A stretch of DNA of 32,097 nt from Clostridiales bacterium (lineage in GTDB: Bacteria > Bacillota > Clostridia > Oscillospirales > Oscillospiraceae). A program made the position numbers and the translations under genes. Positions 1 to 8,839 of the stretch are shown here, one piece after another. The stretch's first letter is position 1; every line of letters begins with the position of its first letter. The notes beneath the pieces were generated by a model, which saw nothing but the letters and a program-made list of their open reading frames with translations, was not told the origin of the DNA and searched no databases. The stretch lies in assembly GCA_012719035.1 (NCBI GenBank), contig JAAYBD010000007.1, forward strand, positions 1-32,097. Direction: 5' to 3'.

Positions 1-1
1 T

Positions 2-979
2 ATTTCAATCCACGCCCCCTGTGAGGGGAGCGACCTGTAATCTGCAATGATCGACCCAATGTATCTTGATTTCAATCCACGCCCCCTGTGAGGGGAGCGA
101 CTTGTTTCAGCTTGTGCAAGATAATCCCGGGGACATATTTCAATCCACGCCCCCTGTGAGGGGAGCGACGGCGGCGTAGGTGTAGCACGGAAGCTCCACA
201 CGATTTCAATCCACGCCCCCTGTGAGGGGAGCGACCCCAGTGTAGTGCCCATATACGCCCTGTATAATCCATTTCAATCCACGCCCCCTGTGAGGGGAGC
301 GACGGTCCAAATCCAAAGCGGATAGCTCCAGTTCCTTATTTCAATCCACGCCCCCTGTGAGGGGAGCGACTTGGCGCGGCTGTCGGCGGAATCGCAATCG
401 CTACAGATTTCAATCCACGCCCCCTGTGAGGGGAGCGACGACTTGCCACTCATTAAAACGACTGACAAAAAAAATTTCAATCCACGCCCCCTGTGAGGGG
501 AGCGACTTTGACGGAATCAAAGTCCGTAAGCTTGATAGGTATTTCAATCCACGCCCCCTGTGAGGGGAGCGACCTGGGTGAGCTTTACGCTAACAAAGCC
601 CATCCAAAATTTCAATCCACGCCCCCTGTGAGGGGAGCGACCCGGTTTGCCGTCAGTTTTTCGGCGATGACAGTGCATTTCAATCCACGCCCCCTGTGAG
701 GGGAGCGACGCCGGAAAACGATAAGGCCACCGACGCAGGATATATTTCAATCCACGCCCCCTGTGAGGGGAGCGACTTGGCGACCATCTGGACGCTGCCG
801 CCGACCTGATTATTTCAATCCACGCCCCCTGTGAGGGGAGCGACTTGCGCTCTGCGGGCGTTTTTGGATATTCTATCGTATTTCAATCCACGCCCCCTGT
901 GAGGGGAGCGACCTTTGGCTGTGACAACTTCGTATGCGCCCTCCATATTTCAATCCACGCCCCCTGTGAGGGGAGCGAC
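2..979 (-). CRISPR. Type I-C CRISPR array, at least 15 repeats and 14 spacers
   Basis: Fifteen copies of one 33-bp repeat start at 2, 69, 137, 203, 271, 338, 407, 474, 541, 609, 677, 744, 812, 880 and 947. As far as I can read they are identical. On the minus strand each begins GTCGCTCCCC and ends GATTGAAAT, the typical I-C form, with a CCCCTCACAGGGG hairpin core. Spacers are 33-36 bp. The cas genes and leader lie on the right, so transcription runs right to left and the newest spacer should be 913-946. The array starts at the window edge with no degenerate terminal repeat, so it almost certainly continues to the left. The crRNA is expected to be cut by Cas5c. Confidence 0.98.
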
Positions 980-1138
980 TGCAAATATGCACAATTCGAC
1001 TGTTGGCATACTTGCAATTTGCATAATTATTGGTTCAGAAAGCCTTTGCGATTAAAGATAATATTATTTTATGCTATTAAAACACGGGTTTTTGAGGTGC
1101 GAAGCTCCTGCTATCATTATGATTGCTTGTACTTCGCA
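980..1138 (-). promoter_or_regulatory. CRISPR leader between cas2 and the array
   Basis: This A/T-rich stretch separates the cas2 stop from the first (newest) repeat and should hold the array promoter and the integration signals for Cas1-Cas2. A perfect 8-bp inverted repeat, GTGCGAAG (1097-1104) and CTTCGCAC (1132-1139), lies at its cas2 end and overlaps the cas2 stop codon by one base. From memory, similar GTGCGAA/TTCGCAC inverted repeats are common in I-C leaders. I could not assign an exact promoter. Confidence 0.75.
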
Positions 1139-1429
1139 CTATACCATAAGGACTCCCTCAGGCTCATAACTTTCTTTTACTCCAAAATGTTCAATTTTAG
1201 TATTATAGCTGTTTCCAAGATAATAAAATCTCAGGCTGTCTTTCTCCTTGTCCATAATACTGCACAATTCATGCTTTAACACTCGCGACTGTGCGGCATC
1301 CAATAGACATTCAAATACACTGTTTTGTACACGCTGACCGTAGTTAATACATTTTTTGGAGATTTGCCTAAGCCTTCTTCGGCCTGCCGCGTCCTCAGTA
1401 TTAACATCATAGGTTATTAAAACAAGCAT
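1139..1429 (-). CDS. cas2: CRISPR-associated endoribonuclease/integrase subunit Cas2
   Basis: This 96-residue protein starts MLVLITYDVNT. The beta1 strand and its aspartate (D8) are the Cas2 ferredoxin-fold signature. The later segment GQRVQNSVFEC is also typical of I-C Cas2. With Cas1 it forms the spacer-acquisition complex that inserts new spacers at the leader end. I chose the ATG at 1429 because AGGTG lies just upstream and the protein then has family length; the frame stays open upstream but that part overlaps cas1. It begins 7 bp after the cas1 stop and is the last gene of the operon before the leader. Confidence 0.96.
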   Translation of the reverse strand: MLVLITYDVNTEDAAGRRRLRQISKKCINYGQRVQNSVFECLLDAAQSRVLKHELCSIMDKEKDSLRFYYLGNSYNTKIEHFGVKESYEPEGVLMV

Positions 1430-1436
1430 ATTACAC

Positions 1437-2468
1437 CTACTTCCATAAAAACGGGGGATAAGCGTCCAAATCATCCCGCAGATACCGTGCCAGCAATAAG
1501 GCCTGTAAATAGGGGACAAGTCCCCATGGCATCTTTTCTTTGAGGTAAGGATGTGTTATTGTATCGCGTTTCCGTTCCTGCCAAGCTCTAATAACCTTTT
1601 TTCTTCCCTCATCGGTCATAATTACGGCAGTGTTTTCTCTTTCTTCAAAATCATCACTTTTAATTATCCGATTATTGATAAGCGTAAGAACAAAGCGGTC
1701 TGCGATACATGGACGAAACTCCTCCATCAAATCAAGCGCAAGTGAATTTCTTCCCGGACGGTCACGATGCATATAACCGACATAAGAGTCAAGCCCGGCG
1801 GATTCAAGTGCAGAGGAGCAGTCATTTGCGAGAAGTGCGTATGTAAACGAAAGCATGGCATTTACATTATCGAGCGGAGGTCTTCGGTTTCGACCATGAA
1901 AGAAAAACTCATCCTTATTATTAAGGATCATGTCATCAAAGACCGAGAAGTATATTGCCGCTGATTCCCCTTCTAATCCGCGCAGTTCATCAAGACTTGC
2001 CGCACTTCGAATATTAATCAAGGCGTTTTGCAAAAGCTCCGAAGCGTTTTTAAGCTTAGCCTCATCAACCCGCATTGCATGATCCCTTATTGTGCGTTCT
2101 ATGCTCCAACGGCAATTATAGACCTTGCCGAATACCATGTTTCTGGCAATCAGACAACTTGCATGCAGGTCATCAGCAGCACGATATTGTGTTCTTCTAA
2201 GCATAACATTTCCGCTGGATTCACCGACCGTTCTTGCGAGAAAACGTCCGTTTGGTGAACAAAAACAAAGGTTAACGCCGCGCTTTGCACAAGCTCCCAT
2301 AAGTGAAGGGCTGGCTCCCGCATAGCTAAAAGAAATTATACCTTCAAGAGTGTGCAGGGGAAAGCGGGAAACTTCATTCTCGCCACGGCGCACAACAACA
2401 TTTTCACCGTCTAATGTCAGATAGGCATCTTCAGACATGATGAAAAGAGTATTGAGAAGTTTTCTCAT
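1437..2468 (-). CDS. cas1: CRISPR-associated integrase Cas1 (type I-C)
   Basis: This 343-residue protein is the DNA integrase of spacer acquisition. The N-terminus MRKLLNTLFI and the segment LDGENVVVRR are characteristic of I-C Cas1. The metal-binding residues expected in the family are visible: E166 in the LRGLEGESAA segment, H234 in GYMHRDRPGR, and an acidic cluster in LDLMEEFRP (D246 to E250). The C-terminal helical domain looks complete. Its ATG overlaps the cas4 stop as ATGA, implying translational coupling, and the stop is 7 bp from cas2. Cas1, Cas2 and Cas4 together select and trim prespacers with the correct PAM. Confidence 0.97.
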   Translation of the reverse strand: MRKLLNTLFIMSEDAYLTLDGENVVVRRGENEVSRFPLHTLEGIISFSYAGASPSLMGACAKRGVNLCFCSPNGRFLARTVGESSGNVMLRRTQYRAADDLHASCLIARNMVFGKVYNCRWSIERTIRDHAMRVDEAKLKNASELLQNALINIRSAASLDELRGLEGESAAIYFSVFDDMILNNKDEFFFHGRNRRPPLDNVNAMLSFTYALLANDCSSALESAGLDSYVGYMHRDRPGRNSLALDLMEEFRPCIADRFVLTLINNRIIKSDDFEERENTAVIMTDEGRKKVIRAWQERKRDTITHPYLKEKMPWGLVPYLQALLLARYLRDDLDAYPPFLWK

Positions 2469-3076
2469 ATGTTTTCCTCCAGATATTGTTTAACCGAACG
2501 GCTTTTCATGAGAACGGGCAAACATAGTTCTTTTAATGAACATGCATTGCAGGATTTTGAAGGTTTTACTTTCGGAGTATAGCTACGCTTATAAAGTTCG
2601 TGCATTTCGGAAAGCGCCTGTTTTACCTCCTGCCTAAGTTCGGGCGTGAATTCGACTGGGACTCGGCGCTTTGTTTCACCATAATACAGCGCTCCGCTCG
2701 GAATTTCGCAGCAAAGCATTTCTTCAAGGCACATAGCCTGACAACATAGCTGTGCCGCATCACAGTTGTCCTGTTTAGGTTCACCGCGCTTATATTCAAC
2801 GGGAAACGGAAGCCACAGTCCATCCCAAGCTCTTATTGAAACACCTTCTTCACTGCGGTGGAATTCGAGCACATCGCACTTTCCCGAAACGCCCAAGCTG
2901 GGGGAAAACACGCTCATTCCGCGTGTAATGATCGTGTTTCCCCGCTTTTCGGTAAGTGCTTCGTTGTGGGTACGCTCATGCATGATTTCACCGTCTACGG
3001 TGCGGAGATTTTCCGCCCAAAGCTTTTCAACATGTATTAAGGCCCACTGACGGCGGCAGAAAAGGAAATGCTGCAA
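2465..3076 (-). CDS. cas4: CRISPR-associated exonuclease Cas4 (start codon unclear)
   Basis: Cas4 is a RecB-like, iron-sulfur nuclease that trims prespacers and checks the PAM. Numbered from the first legal start (TTG at 3076), the cluster cysteines are C7 (FCRRQW) and C176, C179 and C185 (CNACSLKELC). The nuclease residues are D68 (GKCDVLEF), E94 and K96 (EYKRG). The conserved Cas4 N-terminus TYSEEDFLQLSGLQHF continues upstream of that TTG to about 3112 in the same frame. No ATG, GTG or TTG exists there before the frame closes at 3158-3160. The TTG at 3076 would delete conserved residues and lacks a well-spaced ribosome binding site. Either a near-cognate start is used or the ribosome arrives from cas7 by a -1 slip at G-GGG-TAG (3115-3120). 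Identity is certain; the start is not. Confidence 0.93.
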   Translation of the reverse strand: MQHFLFCRRQWALIHVEKLWAENLRTVDGEIMHERTHNEALTEKRGNTIITRGMSVFSPSLGVSGKCDVLEFHRSEEGVSIRAWDGLWLPFPVEYKRGEPKQDNCDAAQLCCQAMCLEEMLCCEIPSGALYYGETKRRVPVEFTPELRQEVKQALSEMHELYKRSYTPKVKPSKSCNACSLKELCLPVLMKSRSVKQYLEENI

Positions 3077-3114
3077 GCCCGAAAGCTGAAGAAAATCCTC
3101 CTCGCTATATGTAA

Positions 3115-4005
3115 CTACCCCATACGCGATAAACTTACGCCGTCCGGAATATCGGCTTCATTTATGGAAAGCACATAATCGGAATAGCTTCTGGCTACCT
3201 GAACATCAGGTTTGCGGCTCACTTTTACGGTTTCAAACAACTTATAAGCGGGGGCGTTGCCGAATTCGCTTTCGTGCTTAAATACAATCAGCTCACGAAC
3301 AGCCATATTGCCTCTGGCGGCGGAATGGTCATGCTCAAACATATTGAGTATGGCTTCCCAGAGCAGGGATAAATCATTTTCGGAAAATCCCGTAGTTTTG
3401 CGTGCAAGATTTGCTGAAACATAACCCTCACAGCGATACAGTCCATAGGGGACAATATATTTACGCCCCATTTCGGTACCCTTTCTCTCGGCGTCTGATT
3501 CGGTTGTGATTGCAACTCGGGTAATCGTTACTTCCTGCGGTATTATGGGGTCGACAGAACGGGCAAAACCGAGTTGAACGGGACCGCGAACCTGTCCGCA
3601 ATTAAGCGCTGCTCTTACGAATGTGGTCATAACAGCACCGAATGTTCGGATGTCATAAAAATTCTCACACATAAAGTTGCGAAGCTTTTCATCAAGATGC
3701 TCATCTTTCTTCTTTGCTTCTTTGACGCTCTTTTCATCGATCCCGAGGTAGGAATAAGCTTCCAAGTCACTGCGGTTAAGCGGAACACCGTCTTTTATAT
3801 AGATACGGTATCCCGGACTATCCTCTTTTACCGTTTCAACATAGTTTCTGATTTTGCGCTTTAGGCAGACATCGGTAATCATTCCAAGATTTGTTTCCGG
3901 GTCGATGCGGGGCATATTGCCGGCATCAGGGTCTCCGTTGGGATTTCCGTTCTCAACATCGAACAAAATTACAAATTCATAGCGGTTTTTAATGGGTTCT
4001 GACAT
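3115..4005 (-). CDS. cas7: Type I-C Cascade backbone subunit Cas7 (Csd2)
   Basis: This 296-residue RAMP-fold protein polymerises along the crRNA to form the backbone of the I-C effector complex. The opening NRYEFVILFDVENGNPNGDPDAG segment is the Csd2/Cas7c hallmark, and length matches the family. I chose the second ATG (4005) because GAGGAGG lies 9 bp upstream of it, while the first ATG (4014) directly abuts that site. The gene begins 23 bp after the cas8c stop. Its last codons are ATG GGG TAG, and cas4 coding continues across the junction in the -1 frame. Confidence 0.96.
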   Translation of the reverse strand: MSEPIKNRYEFVILFDVENGNPNGDPDAGNMPRIDPETNLGMITDVCLKRKIRNYVETVKEDSPGYRIYIKDGVPLNRSDLEAYSYLGIDEKSVKEAKKKDEHLDEKLRNFMCENFYDIRTFGAVMTTFVRAALNCGQVRGPVQLGFARSVDPIIPQEVTITRVAITTESDAERKGTEMGRKYIVPYGLYRCEGYVSANLARKTTGFSENDLSLLWEAILNMFEHDHSAARGNMAVRELIVFKHESEFGNAPAYKLFETVKVSRKPDVQVARSYSDYVLSINEADIPDGVSLSRMG

Positions 4006-4028
4006 GTTATTCATCCTCCTCAGTTTTC

Positions 4029-4400
4029 TTAGGTATTGACCGTTGTTTCAGATTTATCCTTTTTAGCGTAGCGCTTTTGGGTCTGGTGGTAGTAGCCGAG
4101 CTGGAAAATGCCCTGATCGTATAAATTGTGGTGTGCGGGGTAGCTTTTGGTTATCATGGAAGTCAGTTCTGTCAATTGCTTTGCAAAATATGTACGCATG
4201 GCACCGTCGAGTTTGCGAAGGTGCTTGTCCGCTAAACTCATGATTATAGGAAACACAACCGCGGGTGTTGCGCAGGCAGAGATAAAATATTTATCTTTTA
4301 TTGAGCTTACACCGCTGGCTTTTTCCTGTATTTGTTCCAAAACAGAAAATATGCGCCCCAACACATAGGGCTGATATGTAGTTTGTTCGTTTAAATCCAC
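4029..4400 (-). CDS. cas11c: Cas11c small subunit, internal translation product of cas8c
   Basis: Inside cas8c and in the same frame, a full ribosome binding site AAGGAGGT (minus strand, 4415 to 4408) is followed after 7 nt by GTG (4400-4398). Initiation there gives a 123-residue protein, MDLNEQTTYQPYVLG onwards, ending at the cas8c stop. That is the size and helical character expected of Cas11. Independent translation of Cas11 from within cas8c is known for type I-C and related systems. Several copies would line the inner side of Cascade and stabilise the non-target strand. Expression is inferred from the sequence. Confidence 0.85.
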   Translation of the reverse strand: MDLNEQTTYQPYVLGRIFSVLEQIQEKASGVSSIKDKYFISACATPAVVFPIIMSLADKHLRKLDGAMRTYFAKQLTELTSMITKSYPAHHNLYDQGIFQLGYYHQTQKRYAKKDKSETTVNT

Positions 4401-5771
4401 TTGCAGTACCTCCTTATAGTCTTCGTTGTCTGTATTTCTCATCAGGTAAGCTTTAATTATTGCCGCTTTTTCATAAGAGATTTTCCGCTCTGCCCTTATT
4501 CGGAGCTGCGTCTGCTGATACAGTGTTGCAGGGTAGAAAGCACCGGTTAATATGGCGCGGAGAGTGTCGCCCGACATTTGAGCGGAGGGAGATTTGTCAC
4601 TTGCATTCTTGTTTACTGTTTCTCTGAGAAGCACCCACAGAGGAATGGTTTTCCATTTGCTTCGGTTATCGGATACGATTTCAAGCCTGTCATAATGTTC
4701 TTTCAAATGGCGCACGAAATTTCCGAAGCTGTCAACGAGAAAAAACCGGACAGAAAGCCTTGCGGCATTTGGGGCAAGGCCAAGGATATAAAATTTGTTG
4801 TCGGGATTGAGCGGAATACCGCTCCAGTTTATCGAATTGCCCTGAACGATTTTTTTCATGAAGTCATCTATGTCATCATTAGACATAATGTTTTCATCGC
4901 CCCCGTCAAAAAATGCTGAAAACACATCCTGATATTGTGCCTCGGCATCCTCTGCCCAATATACGATGCTCGTGTCGCCTGAATGCTTTACATGCTTTTT
5001 ATCGGAAAGCAAGTGGTTTAGTGCGGTAGTGTAAGCAAAGGCGGCGTATTTTCCTATTGGCGAATTGATATTTTGCGTTCTTTCAAAAGAACAGTAGGCG
5101 GCTGCGTTAAATGAAACGAGAGCCGCGCCGCTGGATTGCGCCCCGTATACGCCCTTTATAGCGGGGTGGGTCGCCGCAGGAACAACAGACTTTCCCGTTA
5201 TAAGACAGCACATCTTTTCTCCTTCTTCTTCGCCGTCGTAAAATGTTTGCCAAGCCTGTGCAATTTCCGGATTTGTATGCAGGAATTTCTCGTCAAACAT
5301 AAAAATAAGGTTTGCGCCGTTTTCAAGCTCATCCATAATGTCAGAAAACAGCGGATTTGCTCTGGCAGATGAGATATCCCAATTTTCAAAAAACTTACAG
5401 AGCGATTTTGCCGCGAGATCATTTATATCGGACAGAAGTGATTGATGGAGCGTTTTTGCCGCCTCAAAGCATTGTATAGTTCTTTCCGGTTTGCCTTTGT
5501 TGTCAATTCCGAGCATGTAGGCGGCATTGTCACAAAGAAAGTTTGCTTCAATCCCTACCGAACGTTTAACGGGAGCGGGAAGTTCAAATTTTCGGGGAAT
5601 GAGCTTCTTGCCGTTTTCATCGGGAACCTTCAGCGGCAGTACAGAAATCAGCGCTCCGTTTTCATCAATTACAAGAGCATAGGATACCTTGACTTTTGCC
5701 CAGCCGGGACGGGAGATTTCACCTTTTTGCGCAAGAGCTTCGTAATAGTTCACTAAAGATTGTAAAATCAT
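4029..5771 (-). CDS. cas8c: Type I-C Cascade large subunit Cas8c (Csd1)
   Basis: This 580-residue protein begins MILQSLVNYYEALA, the standard Csd1 start. Cas8c is the large subunit of the I-C interference complex; it recognises the PAM, opens the DNA duplex and recruits Cas3. Length is normal for the family. Its ATG overlaps the cas5c stop (ATGA at 5768-5771). Its C-terminal ~123 codons are probably also translated separately as Cas11c. No truncation or frameshift is visible. Confidence 0.96.
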   Translation of the reverse strand: MILQSLVNYYEALAQKGEISRPGWAKVKVSYALVIDENGALISVLPLKVPDENGKKLIPRKFELPAPVKRSVGIEANFLCDNAAYMLGIDNKGKPERTIQCFEAAKTLHQSLLSDINDLAAKSLCKFFENWDISSARANPLFSDIMDELENGANLIFMFDEKFLHTNPEIAQAWQTFYDGEEEGEKMCCLITGKSVVPAATHPAIKGVYGAQSSGAALVSFNAAAYCSFERTQNINSPIGKYAAFAYTTALNHLLSDKKHVKHSGDTSIVYWAEDAEAQYQDVFSAFFDGGDENIMSNDDIDDFMKKIVQGNSINWSGIPLNPDNKFYILGLAPNAARLSVRFFLVDSFGNFVRHLKEHYDRLEIVSDNRSKWKTIPLWVLLRETVNKNASDKSPSAQMSGDTLRAILTGAFYPATLYQQTQLRIRAERKISYEKAAIIKAYLMRNTDNEDYKEVLQVDLNEQTTYQPYVLGRIFSVLEQIQEKASGVSSIKDKYFISACATPAVVFPIIMSLADKHLRKLDGAMRTYFAKQLTELTSMITKSYPAHHNLYDQGIFQLGYYHQTQKRYAKKDKSETTVNT

Positions 5772-6421
5772 CGAAACACCTCGCAGTCACGAAGGTCTAA
5801 AACGCCTTTTGTAAGCGTTGCTTTAAAAAACATAGGGCTGATGTCGGACTTATCGCTATAATCCATATCAAAGAGCATAAAGCCCAAATCCTTATCTTCA
5901 TCGGGATAAGCGGTTGTAATTTCGCCGCCCTCCCATTTTTTGAAGCTTGCGGGGAATTCGCGGCAGCCAAAGTAGGGCTGGTGATAGCATTGCCCTTTTT
6001 CCAAACGCCGTCTTATAATATCGCAGAATTTTCCCTCATTGTCATTCGGTGCGGTCTTATCTGTTAGTTCAAAGTGCGCTTCGATAACATAATGGACATC
6101 TCTCAGAATAAGCGCGGCTCTTTGCTGAATATCCTCGGATGTACATATGTAGTCTTTTGCTTTTCCGCCGTTCATCAAAGTTTTAATACTGCCGCATGGA
6201 ATCTTGGATTTTACTTCATTGCGACGGACATTGGTGAATTCGATGGGATTTAAAACGTAAATCCTGTCTATGACCCACTTCATTCCCGGGTGCCAGTAAA
6301 TTGCTTCAAGCAGACCGCGGCTTGCAGATGGCGTCATGACATCATAGCTTACACGCTCTACTTTCATTTCTGGTCTGGTGAAGCAGGCGTAATCGCCCCG
6401 AACCTCAACTTTAACAGACAT
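5768..6421 (-). CDS. cas5c: Type I-C pre-crRNA endoribonuclease and Cascade subunit Cas5c
   Basis: This 217-residue protein starts MSVKVEVRGDYACFTRPEMK, typical of Cas5c/Cas5d. The PSASRGLLEAIYWHPGMKW segment matches the conserved region after the first RAMP strand. In I-C systems, which lack Cas6, Cas5c cuts the repeat hairpin and stays bound to the 5' handle. I placed the start at 6421 because AAAGGAG lies about 8 bp upstream; two earlier in-frame ATGs have poor spacing. The start overlaps the end of cas3 by 11 bp and the stop overlaps the cas8c start by 4 bp. Confidence 0.95.
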   Translation of the reverse strand: MSVKVEVRGDYACFTRPEMKVERVSYDVMTPSASRGLLEAIYWHPGMKWVIDRIYVLNPIEFTNVRRNEVKSKIPCGSIKTLMNGGKAKDYICTSEDIQQRAALILRDVHYVIEAHFELTDKTAPNDNEGKFCDIIRRRLEKGQCYHQPYFGCREFPASFKKWEGGEITTAYPDEDKDLGFMLFDMDYSDKSDISPMFFKATLTKGVLDLRDCEVFR

Positions 6422-8582
6422 TTGCATCTCTCCTTTCATTTTCAATAATAAACGCCTGCCCGCTGTTAACGTGGAGGGACAGACCGGTCTTCTTGCTGTA
6501 CATTGACAAATCCCTGAGCACCACGGTGTTCTCGCTTAGTTTTTCGGCAGCACCCATCTGCACAAGTTCATTAAAATGCTGAGGGCGGACCCCTACGGAA
6601 TATTGACCGAGTTTTCGGATTAGTTTTCGTGTTGCACCGAATTCCTCAAGCGTTTTTACCAGTTTCGCTCCTTCTCCGAGCGGTATATAGGCTGTGAAGT
6701 CACTGTTCTCAATGATGCGGAACTTTTCGGATATAGTTTTAAAAGGCATATTGCTGTTTTCAATTTCCTTGAGAATTTGCTTGTTATCCAGTTCGCTTTC
6801 GCCTCTGAGGGTATAGTACAGAAAATCAAAATAGGCTTTTACAGCCTCGGGCGATGCGATATCTTTATATTTTCTCATTACGTGCTCGGCGGCGGAAATA
6901 TTCTGGTTTATGATTTCGGGAGCTCTGTCCTCGCTCTCAAATAAATAGACGATGCTCTCTTTCGGATTCCGTTTTCCCTCGCGGTTACAGCGCCCGCCGG
7001 CTTGAATCATGGAATCAAGTCCGGCAAGAGCGCGGTATACAGCGGGGAAGTCAAGGTCGACACCGGCCTCGACAAGGCTTGTTGATACAACGCGGCAGTT
7101 TTCGCCGCTTTTTAATCGCTCACGTATTTCCGAAAGAATTTGGCGTCGGTGAGCGGGATACATGGTCGTCGACAAATGATAGGAGCCGTTTTCATCAAGC
7201 AGGGAAAAAAGATGCTGTGCCTGTTTGCGGCTGTTTACTATGCAGAGCACTTGATTTTCTTCCATCAGCCGCTGAGCCAATTCCGAATTTGCAAGCTTTC
7301 CCAACTTCACATAGGAGACCCGGCGAAAAAAATCATACATACCCGGAACATCGGGGCAAAGCTCCCGGGCTTTATATTGCGGCAGCGTTTCCTCAAACAG
7401 CCGGTTTAATGCCGGCTGAGTCGCGGTGCAAAGTACGGCGGAACATCCATAGTGCTTAACAAGCTGAGAGATTGCGGAAATACAGGGCTTTAAACAGGGA
7501 AGCGGCAGCATCTGGGCTTCATCAAAAATTATGACGCTGTTTGCAATATTATGCAGCTTTCGACAGCGCGAGGGGCGGTTTGAATACAGCGACTCAAAAA
7601 ACTGCACGTTAGTGGTAAGAATTATGGGAGCGTCCCAGTTTTCAGCAGCTAAATATCGTTTATCGATTATTTCACCGTTTTCATCTGTGGCGTAATCAAC
7701 ATTGGCGTAATGGGCGATTACATTTTCTTTGCCGAATATATCTTCAAAGACCGATTGTGTTTGCTCAATAATACTGGTGTATGGGATGACATAAATAACC
7801 CGATTGAGACCCCTGCATAAGGCGTGATTTAAGGCAAAGGCCATTGAACTGACGGTTTTTCCGCCGCCGGTGGGGACAGTTAGTGTAAACAAACCCTTAT
7901 CTGCATTAGCGGAATCAATAAGCTTGCGAAGAATATCGCAGCGCTTTTCGTTTAGTTCGGTTTCTGCGTCCCACCAAGGCGATATGAAGCGATTTAGTTT
8001 TTCCAAAAGCACAGGGATACTGTCGCCGGAGCTCCGCTCGACAGCACCTCCCGACATAAATTCTTCCGTATCCAGAAAATCCCCGTCGACAAGACAGGAA
8101 TACAGCATGCGAATAAAGAAAAATGTACTTTGCTTATCGGTGAGGAAAGTGTTGGGAATATCTGATTCTGGAATACTTAGCTCAGTTTTAAAAGCGTTGT
8201 AATCTTCTATATGTGTTCCGACAATCCTTTTCATCTTTCCGCAAAGGGTTGAGTCGTAAGGATCAGCCGTTTTTTTGTTTCCTCCATCGGGAAGCCCGCC
8301 GTGATGACCCGCTATGCAGAATGCTGCGGGAATATTGCCGAGCTTTGCAGCTTCCAGTACTCCCGCGCTTAAATGGTCCGCATGTTCGGAGGAACCTCGT
8401 ATCCTTCTCTGAAATATTTCGGAATATTTTCCTATGTCATGGAGCATACCGCAAAAATATCCGGCTTTTTCAGCGCCGAAAACTTCTGCGAACTTAGAGG
8501 CTTTTTCGGCGGTTCCTTTCAAATGTGCAAAAACACTTTGCTCTATCCCACTTTCCGGAATAATATGTGCAATATAATTCAT
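6411..8582 (-). CDS. cas3: CRISPR-associated helicase-nuclease Cas3 (HD plus SF2 helicase)
   Basis: This 723-residue protein is the effector nuclease that unwinds and degrades DNA once Cascade has bound its target. The N-terminal HD nuclease domain shows LHDIGKY (H48, D49) with further histidines in SSEHADHLSAG and AGHHGGL (H93, H94). The helicase has Walker A PTGGGKT (237-243), Walker B FDEAQ (DEAQ 354-357) and motif VI QAGGRCNREG. All signature motifs are intact. I chose the ATG at 8582 because GGGAG lies about 8 bp upstream; an earlier in-frame ATG at 8597 has no site. It is the first gene of the cas operon, about 140 bp downstream of the predicted promoter. Confidence 0.97.
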   Translation of the reverse strand: MNYIAHIIPESGIEQSVFAHLKGTAEKASKFAEVFGAEKAGYFCGMLHDIGKYSEIFQRRIRGSSEHADHLSAGVLEAAKLGNIPAAFCIAGHHGGLPDGGNKKTADPYDSTLCGKMKRIVGTHIEDYNAFKTELSIPESDIPNTFLTDKQSTFFFIRMLYSCLVDGDFLDTEEFMSGGAVERSSGDSIPVLLEKLNRFISPWWDAETELNEKRCDILRKLIDSANADKGLFTLTVPTGGGKTVSSMAFALNHALCRGLNRVIYVIPYTSIIEQTQSVFEDIFGKENVIAHYANVDYATDENGEIIDKRYLAAENWDAPIILTTNVQFFESLYSNRPSRCRKLHNIANSVIIFDEAQMLPLPCLKPCISAISQLVKHYGCSAVLCTATQPALNRLFEETLPQYKARELCPDVPGMYDFFRRVSYVKLGKLANSELAQRLMEENQVLCIVNSRKQAQHLFSLLDENGSYHLSTTMYPAHRRQILSEIRERLKSGENCRVVSTSLVEAGVDLDFPAVYRALAGLDSMIQAGGRCNREGKRNPKESIVYLFESEDRAPEIINQNISAAEHVMRKYKDIASPEAVKAYFDFLYYTLRGESELDNKQILKEIENSNMPFKTISEKFRIIENSDFTAYIPLGEGAKLVKTLEEFGATRKLIRKLGQYSVGVRPQHFNELVQMGAAEKLSENTVVLRDLSMYSKKTGLSLHVNSGQAFIIENERRDANVC

Positions 8583-8725
8583 AAGCTTTTCTCCCATTTA
8601 CCATATGAGAATTTTAGTAGTTTGACTATGCAAAAAACTTCTGTTTAAGCCTTTCTGCATAACGGTCATACTATCCTGATACTGCGGATCATATTCGCTT
8701 AATATTCGACATTATTTTTATAATA

Positions 8726-8754
8726 AGTATAAAACATTTATATGGAAATATCAA
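8726..8754 (-). promoter_or_regulatory. Predicted promoter of the cas operon
   Basis: On the minus strand TTGATA (8754-8749) is separated by 17 bp from TATACT (8731-8726), a good housekeeping promoter. It predicts a start near 8719 and a 5' leader of about 135 nt before cas3. Confidence 0.6.
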
Positions 8755-8839
8755 CCAGATTATTAAAAAAGATAAGGTTGCTGTTTAGCTATTATGCTTT
8801 ATATATATAAAAAGTGTTCAACCGGAGGTACAGAGTGGA

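Noticed and set aside
72-1279. Several open frames across the CRISPR array and leader on both strands
   Set aside because: They translate the repeats (recurrent FNPRPL or SIHAPCEGS segments) and are products of a 67-bp periodic sequence.
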